NCBI GenBank assembly: GCA_944472135.2
Contig: OX235265.1
Location: forward strand, 45,543,459 to 45,607,458
Length of the DNA stretch: 64,000 bases
Direction of reading: 5' to 3'
Source: Trichobilharzia regenti
Lineage: Eukaryota > Platyhelminthes > Trematoda > Strigeidida > Schistosomatidae
Both the position numbers and the translations under genes were made by a program. Below the pieces are notes generated by a model. The model was not told where the DNA came from and did no database searches. It saw nothing but the letters and a program-made list of their open reading frames with translations. Positions 22,360-33,026 of this stretch are shown one piece after another (the stretch's first letter is position 1; each line of letters starts with the position of its first letter).

Positions 22360-22450
22360 GAGGGATGGTTGCGCCTGAGGCTAGCAACAGCCCCACAACA
22401 ACTGCTTTTGAAGTTTCAAAGCTTAGATTTGAAGCTCTATTTTTCCATTA
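22360..22450 (+). repeat. SINE1 tail fragment
   Basis: CTGAGGCTAGCAAC and AAGTTTCAAAGC...TTTGAAGCTCTATTTT match the tail of the SINE1 copy at 50980-51080. Confidence 0.5.
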
Positions 22451-23084
22451 GAAACAACGTAAAGGAAAAGAATTTTAAAAAAAGAAATTAAATAATACGT
22501 GAAGAATAAAGAATTATCAAAGAGTTGAGATGCTTAATTGCAAATACGTGTAATAGTTTCATCCTTGTCATGAGATGGGAAGAAAAACTGACTATGTATA
22601 TGTATTGTTTAAAATTATGACTATATTGACTAATGTATATTTTTCCATCCTAGTCAGTGAATGTTTTCTTGACATGATTACTTAATTTATACGAAGATAT
22701 TTGATGAAGAGATTCTCTTCGGAGGATTTATTATCACTAATACTGCTATTATTATTACTAAACACTAATACATGTGTATATTCAGCGTACTTTGAAGAAT
22801 TGTATCCTACAGGAAAATTTTAATCGTGCTTAATTAACAACACTATTAACTACAGTAAGTGATAATTACAAACGTAATCATGACTAGACGTTAAGTCATA
22901 AGAAATTAGGTTGCTTTAAAACACAAGCGAAAATTGTTCACAGTATGTTTATATTTGTTGGTAAGACTATTTATAAGTTCACCTCTGGTATTAGACTGTT
23001 GGCTGATGAATGAGTCACTGGGAAGCAAATGAAACGAAGAAAGACTCGAACCAGATTACTCACCTGTGAAAAGCAGTCTGATTG
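22451..23084. other. Unassigned intronic sequence
   Basis: AT-rich, nothing recognised. Confidence 0.4.
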
Positions 23085-23180
23085 ACTTAATTCAACATAG
23101 AACTTTGCACAGAAGTACAACAGTTCAAGTTGTGACGCTTCATGTAACACAATAGAAAGGTAGGGGAAAGAGACAAAAAG
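23085..23180 (-). mobile_element. RTE-C 3'-UTR fragment
   Basis: AGAACTTTGCACAGAAGT, CAACAGTTCAAGTT and CATGTAACACAATAGAAAGG match the reverse complement of the RTE-C 3' ends. Confidence 0.5.
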
Positions 23181-23214
23181 GAGAAATTCAAAGGAAGCAG
23201 AATTTTTCAAGTAT

Positions 23215-23410
23215 TGGTTTGTAGGGATTTGTTTGATTGGTTACAGGATTTCATCATGAGCTGACATTGGTTAGAGAACCATTGGAAAACTAGCTGGGAG
23301 TACTGGACAGCTGTTTCGTCAGCCTGGTTTGGGACTCTTCATCGGTACGCACTCACCGGGGTTTGAACCCAGGACCTTCTGGTTACAAGGCGAGCTCGTA
23401 AGCATATTTA
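23215..23410 (-). repeat. SINE2 copy, 5'-truncated
   Basis: On the minus strand: tRNA-like box B GGGTTCAAACCCC, GTGCGTACC, the hammerhead-like block with core AUGAAGA (C3 changed), GAAACAGCTGTCCAGTACT and the CATGATGAAATCCTGTAACC tail. Confidence 0.7.
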
Positions 23411-23869
23411 ACAGTAGTGTGGACAAGAGAAAAAATAGTAGTATGGAGAAATTTGGGAGATAGCAAATACACGTCAAATAAATCGATGCAATCGAGAACG
23501 ATTTTGATACATGCTATCAGCAGTCTCCAACTATTAGTCCTTACATTTTCGAGGACCTTAATCAATATAGCCTGCACCCTCCCCAAGTGGCAGGCTAAGG
23601 CCAAGTGCCAAAGATTTCATGGACTAACGTTATGCTTTGTTTTGACCAGGTAATCAACTGAGTTAGAAGTCCTAGACGCTGAGCAAAGCAACCATCGATT
23701 GGAATGATTGGTTGAAATAATAGGCTTATCAGTTGCATACTCATTTCTCAGCCTTATATATCTGTTGAACTATTATATATACTATGTGTAAGCTATATTC
23801 GCATAGATTCTGTCTAATTGTAATTATAGTCATGAGTATTTCTCATCTTAAGTAAGGACAAGATTTGAA

Positions 23870-24300
23870 TTTTCAACAGTAGTGTCAAGTCACTGCTTCT
23901 ATATCGTTCAGAGACTTGGTGTACATGTCACGGGAAGCATTTCCAACAGACCTCAGATTGTCATAATAATTTGTCTTCGCTCGATGCTGAATATTAGGTG
24001 GCCCGAAAGGAGACAAACAACAGGGAACTCTGGGAAGGAATCATCCAAGAACTTATTTCTGGTCCAAAAAATATACTGAAGAAAATGAAGTTGTATTAAA
24101 CACACGCTGAGAAGACCGTTCAGTGTCATCCCGTGACAGCTTAGCCCTCGAGCGGAATCCGAATGAATGGGAACCGCAAGTTGGACATCTGATACTGATA
24201 TGAGGGATATCGTGTGACGAAGAGGTGAGAGATTATCGACAAACGTGAGAACCAGCTGAAAAAGAAGGCAGAGATACCCGAGTGAAGTGGAGACATGCTG
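23870..24300 (+). mobile_element. RTE-B 3' fragment, degraded
   Basis: Plus-strand remains of SETW...ACHGKHFQQTSDC, LRSMLNIRWPERR and the AEWNPN/GNRK-type C-terminal block, with stops between. Confidence 0.6.
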
Positions 24301-25689
24301 CTGACGCATTCATCATTTTTCACTCAGAAACCAAGGGAATAATAGCGCTTTTTCTTTGGTTTTATTCTTTGAATGCCACAGTGGGGGAGCGCTTAATTTA
24401 CTTATATGTATATGCATATATCATACGACCCTACATAAGGTCAATGCACATCATTTTGTCACAATAACGAAGGTCTGAAATGTTTTTTTTATATTTTTCA
24501 CAATTTCGCATTAGTTTACTATTTCTGTGTTATTAAATGACTCACTTTCTTTCTTTCTATATATTTATTTGTTGTTTATACTTCACAATTGAACACATTG
24601 AATTTGTCCTTGTAACCTATTTGATGAATTGTAAAAACCTAATGCATGTTTGTCACTTATTCATCCATTTAATTTTTGTCACAATAGGATAAAATGTTAA
24701 CCCTAATCTTTGGACGTAGCCAACATTTTCTCATGAGGTTGTATGTCAGTGTATGTGTGTGAGTGTGTGTGTGTGTGTGGGGGAGGTTGTGTGTATACAT
24801 TTCTGTTAATCTTCTTGTATATTACTCTTGAGGTTCCAAGCATTGTTTTAACGTGAAAGTGTTTGTGAAATTATGTGTGCATTAATTATAGGCAGTATAT
24901 GATGATTGACGTATGTAATATATTAGCCTGAATACCTGGGTGGTTGTTATCTTTCATCTTTTTAGAGAAATTTACTTTTAAAAATATGATAAAAATGCAT
25001 AAGGTTTTCACACTGCATTTCATCATAGATTAGGTTAAGTTAATAGGTTTTTTTGTAGGGTAAACGTTTGGAATAATACTAAAATATTTTTCTCAATGAA
25101 ACCGATTCGCCCAAGGGTCCTGAGGCGTTGAATGCTCCCAAATGAGTTTGATAGTGTGTGTGTGTGTGTGTGGTTTTAAAAGACTATCTGCTATTGATTT
25201 TTTCTGCTCTGGTCTCTATGAGTAATTGCAAAGTTAAGAGGAGGTTAGGGATCTACCTGTGGGGAATAGTATATCAACAGTCAAGAAGATGAAGGTGAAT
25301 GATGACCATCAAAAAAAACCTTGCGTGCTTATGGAAGCGTGTGGGCAGTTATTATTGCTTGTCGATTGCTCACAACTCAGAAGTTGACTTCTCTTTGACT
25401 TGCGTGCTTGATTCAGAATGAGCATTAGTGCCGCCGCGTGGCCGCAGAACTCAGAGGACAACTGTTAGATGCAAGTCACATTTGATCTTTTTTTACTGGC
25501 AGTTATAGACAACCGCAAGGTTAATTTAAATGTGCAATTTTCGGGGTCGGTCTTTCTACCCCCCCCCCCCCGCCTTAGACTGGATAGGCAGCATAGCTAG
25601 CTGGCATGCTCGTCATTTGAAATAAACACCTGATTGTCGTTACATCCTTATTCGTCAGCAGTACGACTTCACTCGCGGATTCTCTATAG
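24301..25689. other. Intronic spacer with simple repeats
   Basis: Holds (GT)n-type tracts near 24748-24780 and 25155-25173 and a C13-type run at 25560-25572. No gene recognised. Confidence 0.6.
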
Positions 25690-25870
25690 ATTGTGAGCAA
25701 CTTACGCTAGGATTGTAACTGCTTTCACTCTAACCTTCATCCAAACGAGATTTTTTGCGTGATAGGACCTGCGAGAACATTTTTTCTTGCCAATGTGCCT
25801 TGTTGGGTAATTGCCCATATGCAAGCTCAACCACACTACGTCAAAGTAGTTAGTAGCTGTCGGTTGGAAT
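25690..25870 (-). mobile_element. Degraded RTE-A 5' leader fragment
   Basis: TAACTGCTTTCA, AACCTTCATCCAAAC, GATAGGACCTGC and TTGTTGGGTAAT follow the order of the RTE-A leader at 8240-8360. Confidence 0.55.
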
Positions 25871-26169
25871 CGAGGGTACGCATTGACATGTTATATTTGT
25901 CTACATTGTTTTTTGTTTTTACTACAAGTTTGACAAATATTTTCTTATCATCTAGGGATTTGCAGTCATCGATATTTTGGATATTGTAAATCCCAAAAAT
26001 AAGCAATTTATATGCCTCCTAGGATTTAAAAAAATTTCTGATGCATTCCGTTAGATAGTGAAATGCAACACTTATCACACATCAATGTAATTAATAGAGA
26101 TGAATACATATACTCCGTTATGGATAAATTTTGTTTTGATAAAGTCTCACAGTGTTATACAGTAATGTT

Positions 26170-26218
26170 TACTGATGACGTTTCGAGCACAATTTATTGC
26201 TCATAGTCATATCAAGGT
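26170..26218 (-). ncRNA. Hammerhead-like terminus of PLE-B, non-canonical core
   Basis: Minus strand: TTGAT arm, 8-nt core ATGACTAT, stem II GAGCA...TGCTC, then GAAACGTC and the ATCAG arm that pairs with the first arm. The second strand of the ribozyme (GAAA, helix III ACGU, C17) is canonical; the CUGANGA strand is not. Related copies at 35750-35815, 37555-37610, 43205-43258 and 45100-45155 keep the same odd core. Confidence 0.4.
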
Positions 26219-26242
26219 AATCACACGACTTCCTAACTTCAT

Positions 26243-26789
26243 TTATATAGTTCCATTGTTTTCACTTGATTTAATTGGTAGTAGTATTTTCCATATTTCT
26301 GATATGAGTGATGAGTCATTCCTATTCCACATATTGGGTGTAGACTCGATGAACAAGGATTTAGTAATCAACCCCTCTCTCCACCTAACTAGATTACTTT
26401 TTAGGATTTTAACCCTCTTCCACCCTATTGTATGGTTGTGTGTTAATGCATGCAGTGCAATTGCTGAGCTTTTTTCTAAATTACCTATTTTCGTGGGGTC
26501 AACTGTTCTTACCTCAGCTAAATTCTTATGTTCTGACAATCTCATTACCCCCGATCTACTAGTTTGACCTATATAGCTGATTTAACTTACAGTCATTGCA
26601 GGGTATTTTGTAAATTATATTATTTTGTTTAATTGGATCCACCACTTCTTTTAGCCTACAGAGCTTGTCTCTGAATGACTTTGTAGGTTTGAATGACACC
26701 CTAATTCCTGCTTTATTAAGAATCCTAAGTGGGGTCTCAGATGTTCCTTCTTTATATGGTATAACAGCAGATGACTTATATTCTCTCAT
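26243..26789 (-). pseudogene. PLE-B linker and GIY-YIG endonuclease remnant
   Basis: Two frames: 26789-26559 with RILNKAGIRVSFKPTKSFRD and IYKIPCNDCKLNQLY, then 26545-26243 with MRLSEHKNLAEVR and HALTHNHTIGW. A shift at about 26555 splits the YIG motif region. Same order as in 36560-37012. Confidence 0.8.
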
Positions 26790-26842
26790 ATTTATGTTAT
26801 CATTACTAGTTTCACAATTCTTTTTAATTTGCTTTTGACCTT

Positions 26843-27328
26843 TTAAATGTTCCTTATGAATTTTAAAGGATAGTTATTCAACACTAACGCCTCTTCTGTC
26901 TGTTTCATTTCATCATTTATGTCTTTTCTTGTGCTACTTAGTGCCAATGTTTGATTTGTTAGACACATAACTAAGCCCGCCTTAATAGTTAACAGATGAG
27001 ATGAATTAAAGTCTAAGTATCTATTAGAATGAGTTGGTGTTTTGTACGCACTAGTGTGCAGTTTACCTTTTTCTATTTGTGTTATTTTACAATCTAACAT
27101 AGCTAATTCTCCTTGTTTATTTTCCGCTTCAAATGTGAATTTTATTCCCTCAACTTGTGAGTTTATATGTGGCAAGAAGCTAGAGATGTGTTCTGTTTTT
27201 AACACTGTGAAAGTGTCATCCACATATCTCCACCACATTTTCGGAGTAGGGTTAAATGTATTGAGGGCACTATTTTCCCAGCTGTCCATAAATATGTCTG
27301 CTACGATAGGGGATATTGGTGATCCCAT
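26843..27328 (-). pseudogene. PLE-B reverse transcriptase remnant
   Basis: 162 codons starting at MGSPISPIVADIFMDSW (RT motif B region). MWWRYVDDTFTVLK is motif C with intact YVDD; LDCKITQIEKGKLHTSAYKT and SNRYLDFNSSH follow. The upstream fingers are present only as a frame with one stop (27560-27330). Penelope RTs are telomerase-like and prime at exposed 3' ends. Confidence 0.85.
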
Positions 27329-27659
27329 TGCTACACCTTCTGTTTGTCTATATATTTTGCCTTGAAACTTAAAGATAGTAGATGTGAGGTATAACTGAAT
27401 TCCTAAAATAATTTCTTCAGTGGGTAGCTTCGTCCTATAAGTGAGTTCAGGGTGTTTAGTTTATTCTTTTTTAACTGCTTCTAAAGCCATATCAATGAAT
27501 ACATATAGTTGATAACAGTACACCAACTTTAAAATTATTCTGCCCTCGAGATTATTGATTTCAGTCCTGTCATTTATTCTCAGTTTACTTTCTTTTGATG
27601 ATGAGGTGTCCTCTGAGCTTGACGGTTTTAATTAATTATGTATATCTCTCTTTTTATAG

Positions 27660-27878
27660 GAAGGTCATAAGATGATAAGTGCAGCAATTCATATAGCTAA
27701 TAAATTACCAGATATAGGCATTCAATTATGGGCAACTGCACTACTAAAAGGTGTTGCTAATGTCTGTGGTGATACACAAGAAGAAACTCGTTGGTTCACT
27801 GAACATGATCGTTTCTCTCAGATTGTAATTCATGAACATATGCGTGCAATGTCAGCACCAGAACATGCACTCATCTAT
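27660..27878 (+). CDS. MAU2: MAU2 exon 4 of window
   Basis: 73 codons, phase 0: acceptor AG 27658-27659, donor GTAAGT at 27879. It encodes EGHKMISAAIHIANKLPDIG, then QLWATALLK and DRFSQIVIHEHMRAMSAPEH, aligning with the C-terminal TPR helices of metazoan MAU2 (the IPD...QLW.SALL and PEH blocks). The ATG at 27672 is internal. PLE-B sequence ends a few tens of bases upstream, leaving a T-rich tract before the acceptor. Confidence 0.93.
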
Positions 27879-28609
27879 GTAAGTTACTTGTCAATTTGTT
27901 GTTGTTGTTTTTTTTTCGTTATTTTAAACTGTGTGTTTTGTAGTTCGGAAATTTCCAATCGTCTTACCATGCCCTTTTGACTTGTCTGTCTTTTTAGTAT
28001 GTTAAAAGTGAGCCGGGGTTAAATTGTTATTTGGTCTGGGTGTTTTATGGTGGTGGTGGATGGTTGAAATTTTCTTCCGGACTTAGGTTTTAATAAGAAA
28101 TCCTCTTTTTAACTGACTATGGGTTACTGCGCTGTAGAATATTTAACATTGTAACTGAAGGCTAATCAACCCGCTTGCACAATCCTCAGCTTCGTGTTTC
28201 GAGAGTCTTTACATTTTTAATCAACGTACCATCCATCTAACAGACTGGTTTATGGACATCGGCCCATTACTAACTGAAGGTATAGCTGAAACGAGCTGGG
28301 ATACCTTCCAACCTTTCAGGGACGTAGCTAATACTTCCATCTTTCACACAAATTCTCATCACTAAGGACTAGCTTCCTATATGTAGGTAGGAGAAAGAGA
28401 AACCAAGAAGCGCGAACGGTCCGACAAACTTCCAGATTACAACTTGTCAACAGAATTATCGAAATCTCAACCACCGAATTTCAAGGTAGGTATGGTTCTA
28501 GGTTTGTCAGTGTCGCAATGCATACCTATTAGCACTGGTTCGCAATTTATTTTTGTTATTATTAGTAGCATAGCATATATAAAACTATTCGTGACTGTTA
28601 AGCTGCATA

Positions 28610-29415
28610 GTATCCGTGACGCAATCTCAGCATGGATACAGAGGACTAGATTCGCTTATGCCAGTTTACGCCGTTCTAGCGTAGACGTGATATCCGACTA
28701 TCGACCAAAGGGCGGGTGTACTGCTCAGCAGTCCGCCCCGTCCTCCTTTATGACCGTGAGACCTGGCCATTGAGAGTGAAAGACATGAAAAGGCTGACTG
28801 TCTTTGATCATAGGTGACTGCGTTCTATCTCCGTGTCACGTGGTGAGAAATATTGAGGTTAGGCGTCGAGTGCTAGGTAAGTGAGGTGGAAAATCAATCG
28901 ACGAGACATTGAAGCTACACCGATTGAGATGATTAGGACATGTGTTACGTATGCCTAGTCATCGCCTTCCTCAACGGATGGGCAACGTTAGTTGACATAG
29001 GGTCAGGCTGGAAAAGAGCTAGTGGCGGTCAAACCAAAACATAACCTCACCAGTCAATGAAATCCACAACAGTTAGTTCAAGCCAGCCAGCCACGTAGGA
29101 AGGTGTAGACTACTGTCTGGTTGAGGTCCTCGGGATGGTAAAAACCAATGTCTGGAAACAATTGGTGACATGGCTCAAAATCGTTCTCAATGGCTAGTGC
29201 AGATGCATCCACTCCTTGTGACTTATGATTTCCAATGAAACCATATTGTTGTTCGTTATTACTATTTCTCTGTCTCACACCTTCGTTTAGTGTTTCTATT
29301 ATGCATTTTTTCTACTTTCTTCTCTTGTTTTGTATGCTACATGGAGTGGAGTGTGGCGGCTTGAACTGCCGCACATATGTGCAAAGTTCTATGTCGAAAA
29401 CAGACAGACAAACAA
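28610..29415 (+). mobile_element. RTE-C LINE 3' fragment
   Basis: Frameshifted C-terminus of an RTE LINE distinct from A and B: DAISAWIQRTRFAYASLRR, the ETW-type block near 28765, VRRRVLG-type and HRLRW.GHVLRMPSHRL-type blocks, MAQNRSQW near 29170, then the 3' UTR ending near GCAAAGTTCTATGTCGAAAA. Related fragments at 30815-31215, 38620-38830 and 53825-54690. Confidence 0.7.
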
Positions 29416-30054
29416 GCTGCATAGTTGTTTACTTCCATCTGCAGATACGTGTACTATGTTGCCACTGTTGTTTCAACTGTTTCAGTGATAGATAATTACG
29501 GTTATATAACAGTATTTTAGAGGTATTTAACCAGGGCGCTTGTTGTTAAACTCGAATATTAGTTGGGAGACGGAAGGGAATCCCTACCATATCGTCAACA
29601 CCTGTTGATTTTCACAAGGTTATGCGCGATGTCTTGCTTAAAGCATAATAAAAAATCTGTTGAACTCAGTTCAGCTTTTTTGGTCAATAACTTAGTCTAG
29701 ACGAAAACAAAAGCCTTTTTTTAAAAGAAAAGCCATCAGAATGTCTAATTTTTAGTGGGGTTTTTAAAAATCGTTAATTCAGTTGCCTCAAGAATTTCTT
29801 TTTGCTAATTTAATTGTCATTTCCGTTGATTACTAAGCTTTCTATATGTTGTATGTCTATTTTAGAGTTAAAATGACTGAATAGAATTACATAAATTCAT
29901 TAGCAATGTCAGTCTGGTTAGTCGGCGGTAGTTAATAATTTCAGATCATGCATAATATATTTAGCCTACTTAAACTTGAAATCTATGTAACTATGGTTCT
30001 GGATTAAACCCTTATGATTTTTCAAAAATTGGACATTAATTTTCATTTAATTGG

Positions 30055-30160
30055 TGGATGGTGACTAGCAGTGGAATCCAGGATAAAACGCATTTCGTCC
30101 TATTCGGGACTCGTCAGCTGGATGTACCTGCATTTCTCAGTGAGTGATGATGTTCTCACG
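30055..30160 (-). repeat. Sm-alpha-like repeat (hammerhead part)
   Basis: Starts with GGTGGATGGTGACTAGCAG on the plus strand and ends past the ATGTACCTGCATT block, as in the copies at 22095, 44940 and 48380. Only the ribozyme half of the repeat is present. Confidence 0.7.
30073..30124 (-). ncRNA. Hammerhead ribozyme, Sm-alpha type, complete
   Basis: Minus strand: stem I arm CATCCAG (30124-30118), core CUGACGA (30117-30111), stem II GUCC/GGAC with a six-base loop (30110-30097), GAAA (30096-30093), a short stem III, C17 at 30082, and the second stem I arm CUGGAUUCC (30081-30073). Six stem I pairs form. All invariant residues are present. Schistosome Sm-alpha repeats are known to encode self-cleaving hammerheads; this copy sits antisense in the last MAU2 intron. 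Confidence 0.85.
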
Positions 30161-30164
30161 AGGA

Positions 30165-30699
30165 CATGTTAAGCTGAAATAAGGGTTTTCCAACTCTTCC
30201 AGGTAGACTAGCATATCCACCAATCCGGTTATAAGCACCAGACTTTTGTACTTGTTTCACTTTTGTGAGCAACATTCCCTGTCACTTTGAGAACAGTAAA
30301 AATAGGACTTACCTGACAGACTGTAAACTTTGGCCACATAAGAGGATTACGAGAGTTAAACCAAAGTTTACCAACCTTCGGTCGTACCAAGTTGTTCATG
30401 GAGGTAAGCAAATATGAAATTATTCATGGTCCACTTTTTATAGACACCGTTTTCGTAATTTTGTGTTTACACGCTAAGTCGTCTTTTCGTGAGAATAAAA
30501 CCTACATAAGCTTTATTCATCAAAAAAGCGGCTTTCACGAGGTCTTTGACGTCAGAAAGTTGCTTTTTTTACTTCGTTGTAATGTTATAAGTACATTTTT
30601 TCAAGTGCTACTTTTTGTGGATTTGATTGGTCTCATGTTTGGTTACGGACTGATATCAATTAGAAGAGAACCATTAAAAACCACGGAGTTCTGGATAAC
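30165..30699. other. Unassigned intronic sequence
   Basis: No recognised gene or repeat; the ORF at 30392-30817 has no known domain and ends in a SINE-like block. Confidence 0.4.
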
Positions 30700-30815
30700 T
30701 ATTCCCTTCTTGTCCCCGACTCTGGAGGAGTTCACACCGATGACGTCAATAGGGAAGGGGTCGAACCCAGGACCTCCAGGTTACAAAGAGAACTCATTGA
30801 CCGTTCAGCCATGGT
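30700..30815 (-). repeat. tRNA-like SINE head, degraded
   Basis: Minus strand: box-A-like TGGCTGAACGG and box B GGGTTCGACCCC with AACCTGGAGGTCCTG between, a tRNA-like arrangement similar to the SINE2 head. Confidence 0.5.
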
Positions 30816-31215
30816 GATATCCGGCTATCGACCAAAAGACGTGTTTAGCTGCGGAGCATTTCTCTCTGTCCCTCTTTATGGCTGTGAGGCATGGCCATTG
30901 AACCAAGGAGATATGAAAAGTCTAGCTGTTTTTCTACCAAAGGTGTCTGTGCTCTGTCTCACATTATTAGTTGGTATAATAGCCTGAGTAGTATTGATAT
31001 TATGTGTAAAGTAAGTGATAGGGAGTCAAACGTTGATGTTGTGAAACTAAATCAATTGAGAGGGCGAGAACATGTGTTGCGCATGCCTAACCATACTTTC
31101 CAGGTTACTATTCTTCTTCACGCACATTTCTTCTTCCATCTTCCTTTGTGTGCTACATGAAGTGTGGCAAATCGGACTGGTGCACTTCTGTGCAAAGTTC
31201 TACGCTGATACCAGT
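30816..31215 (+). mobile_element. RTE-C LINE 3' fragment, internally deleted
   Basis: GATATCCGGCTATCGACCAAA, then the CTTTATGGCTGTGAGGCATGG block (YGCEAW), a GTATTGATATTATG-type decayed middle, CATGTGTTGCGCATGCCTAA (HVLRMPN), then a jump to the 3' UTR block GTGCAAAGTTCTACG. Confidence 0.65.
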
Positions 31216-31340
31216 CAGTCATCCACGAATCCTGACTTCTATCAGTTGACGATTTTTAGTGCAACCGCCATTAAATGTCATCGACGAGTACTTTCATACA
31301 TTTATTCCCTTAATGAATTTGAACAAAGCAAGAACTACAG

Positions 31341-31400
31341 TTTTAGCAGAATAATGTGGTACCATCATTTATTTCGTTGGCTTCTCATCAGCTGCTTATA
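31341..31400 (-). ncRNA. Hammerhead-like motif, PLE-A 3' terminus
   Basis: Minus strand: stem I arm GCAG preceding CUGAUGA (31391-31385), G10.1...C11.1 with an unpaired seven-base loop as stem II, GAAA (31375-31372), a stem III of AUAA/UUAU plus a UGG/CCA tip, U17, and CUGC closing stem I (31349-31346). Core residues are canonical; the near-absence of stem II is unusual. Confidence 0.5.
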
Positions 31401-31703
31401 GCCTAAATAAATTATGAGGTTTAAGTACAGACATGTTTTAACATACTTGCAAATTTTACATGTTGTCAGTTGACAGAAAATTCCACAATTAGTAAACAGT
31501 GCTCAGAAGATTGCGCTTATACAGCTTTTACACAGGTAGTTCAAGTTAAAACAAAATAAATGTGTGCATACACTGGTAAAGGAGTTACGTAATAAAGGCA
31601 AAATATGCGTTAGATACAGAGTGACTAATAAATTAGGTAACAATGTACTGAGTTGAGCTCAAATCATAGAAACAAGAGACCAGCAAAATAACAGGGGGTG
31701 AGG

Positions 31704-33026
31704 TTAAAGACAAAGATTACATAATCGGATTAGAGAATAAAGACATTCAATTACCAAAATGGGCAAGGAAAGACTAATAACTGCTTCTTTCTGAACACAT
31801 AAATCTGGTTTCAAGCGTTTGACAGAAATTGCTTCGGCAAACTTGAGGAGAATAGAACTCCTTTGTCTATTGATAATTTTGAAGGATTTCTCGATTTCCA
31901 GCTCGTGACCCATGTCGAGATGTCTGGTAATAGCGCTGCTATAAGAGTTTGTTCCCTTTAGACGTAAGCTCTTTGGTACATGTTCAGAAAATCGTAGATA
32001 TGCCCTACTTTCTGTTCTCCCAATGTAACTGCTCAAGCAGATACACGTAAATTTGTATATACAGTTGGAGTTAACATGAGAAGGATATCTATCGATTTTT
32101 GACTGCACCAAAGAGCAAGTTGTTCGATACACGGGAACGAGCTTAGCTGCAGGATAGGCTATGGCTAGTGATGTGCTCAGCCTTCTGTTGATCATCGCTG
32201 CAATATTTTCACCTTTATATTCAAGCTGAAAGTAGACTGGCTTTTTTCCCACTGTGATTTGTTTTACATATGTGACTTCAGACTTTCCATACTTGTTGGT
32301 CAACCTTTGAGGGTACCCATTGCTCTTCAATATCTTTTCAAGAAACTCAAATTCTTCCTCTAATTTCTCCATAGAGCATATTCTCGTCGCTCTATAGTAC
32401 AGAGTCTTGACTAGACCGTGTTTAAAGCTATTTGGACAAAAGCTATTAAAATGTAGGTATTGTCTTTTCCATATAGGCTTTCGATAAATTGACTTCTGAA
32501 GACTACCATCTTCTAGGCGTTCCCTGGCAATGTCGAGGAAGTGGAACTTTCCGTCACTTTCATGTTCCATAGTGAACTCAATATTGGCGTGTGCACCATT
32601 GAATAATCTGAGTAAGTGGGAAGCATGACTTTCAATTTTGCACACTATAAATGTGTCATCAACATAACGACAGTAGGAAGATGTTTCGTCGATTGCATGT
32701 TTCAACTTTGTTCTTTGAAGGTTTGACATGAATATATCTGCTAGAACAGGGCTAAGTGGACTGCCCATAGCTACACCATCTATTTGGCGGTAAAAGGTGT
32801 TGTCAAATTGGAATTGCACATCCATGGTACACATAAGCAGTAGGCGTTTCAATTCCGATTCTGGGAGTGGGAGAAGATCTGACTGCTGACAAATGATCTC
32901 AATCGTTTCATTGATTGGAATCATTTTGAATAGGGAGGTTACATCAAATGACACCATGAATTTATTTACAACGTTCATGTGGTTCACACTTTCAGAGAAA
33001 TGAAATTCAAAATTATCAATAGACAA
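31704..33026 (-). CDS. PLE-A ORF: telomerase-like RT plus GIY-YIG endonuclease, N-truncated
   Basis: 440 codons with no stop. RT motif A is VSFDVTSLF (residues 26-33), motif B GVAMGSPLSPVLADIFM (84-100), motif C RYVDDTFIV (120-128) with the catalytic Asp pair. The GIY-YIG nuclease occupies about 322-415: CIYKFTCICLSSYIGRT, EHVP, ITRHLDMGHE, and it ends in RLKPDLCVQKE. Penelope proteins are normally longer, with the N-terminal RT fingers and linker before motif A. Here these are lost, and the first seven codons are read from the inverted arm; the apparent start is a TTG created by the junction. Probably not functional on its own, but the catalytic residues are intact. Confidence 0.85.
   Translation of the reverse strand: MSIDNFEFHFSESVNHMNVVNKFMVSFDVTSLFKMIPINETIEIICQQSDLLPLPESELKRLLLMCTMDVQFQFDNTFYRQIDGVAMGSPLSPVLADIFMSNLQRTKLKHAIDETSSYCRYVDDTFIVCKIESHASHLLRLFNGAHANIEFTMEHESDGKFHFLDIARERLEDGSLQKSIYRKPIWKRQYLHFNSFCPNSFKHGLVKTLYYRATRICSMEKLEEEFEFLEKILKSNGYPQRLTNKYGKSEVTYVKQITVGKKPVYFQLEYKGENIAAMINRRLSTSLAIAYPAAKLVPVYRTTCSLVQSKIDRYPSHVNSNCIYKFTCICLSSYIGRTESRAYLRFSEHVPKSLRLKGTNSYSSAITRHLDMGHELEIEKSFKIINRQRSSILLKFAEAISVKRLKPDLCVQKEAVISLSLPILVIECLYSLIRLCNLCL

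Larger units (their letters stand above)
26090..27640 (-). mobile_element. PLE-B Penelope-like element, copy 1
   Basis: Minus-strand element: N-terminal remnants from about 27640, RT (27328-26843), linker and GIY-YIG region (26789-26243) and 3' terminus with a hammerhead-like motif near 26170-26218. Only a few frameshifts. The upstream end lies about 20 bp from the acceptor of the next MAU2 exon. Confidence 0.8.
15364..27659 (+). other. MAU2: MAU2 intron (about 12.3 kb)
   Basis: GT at 15364, AG at 27658-27659, phase 0. The largest intron: contains PLE-C, the RTE-A/RTE-B/SINE3 nest, Sm-alpha-like and SINE2 copies, RTE fragments and PLE-B. A (CA)n tract lies at 15500-15517. From 15520 to 16800 nothing is recognised. 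Confidence 0.85.

Noticed and set aside
25560..25572. Poly-C run as a regulatory site
   Set aside because: Simple homopolymer with no context; may also be a sequencing-length artefact.
26500..27330. Host telomerase gene
   Set aside because: YVDD and MGSP resemble telomerase-type RT, but the linked GIY-YIG nuclease and several truncated copies identify a Penelope element.
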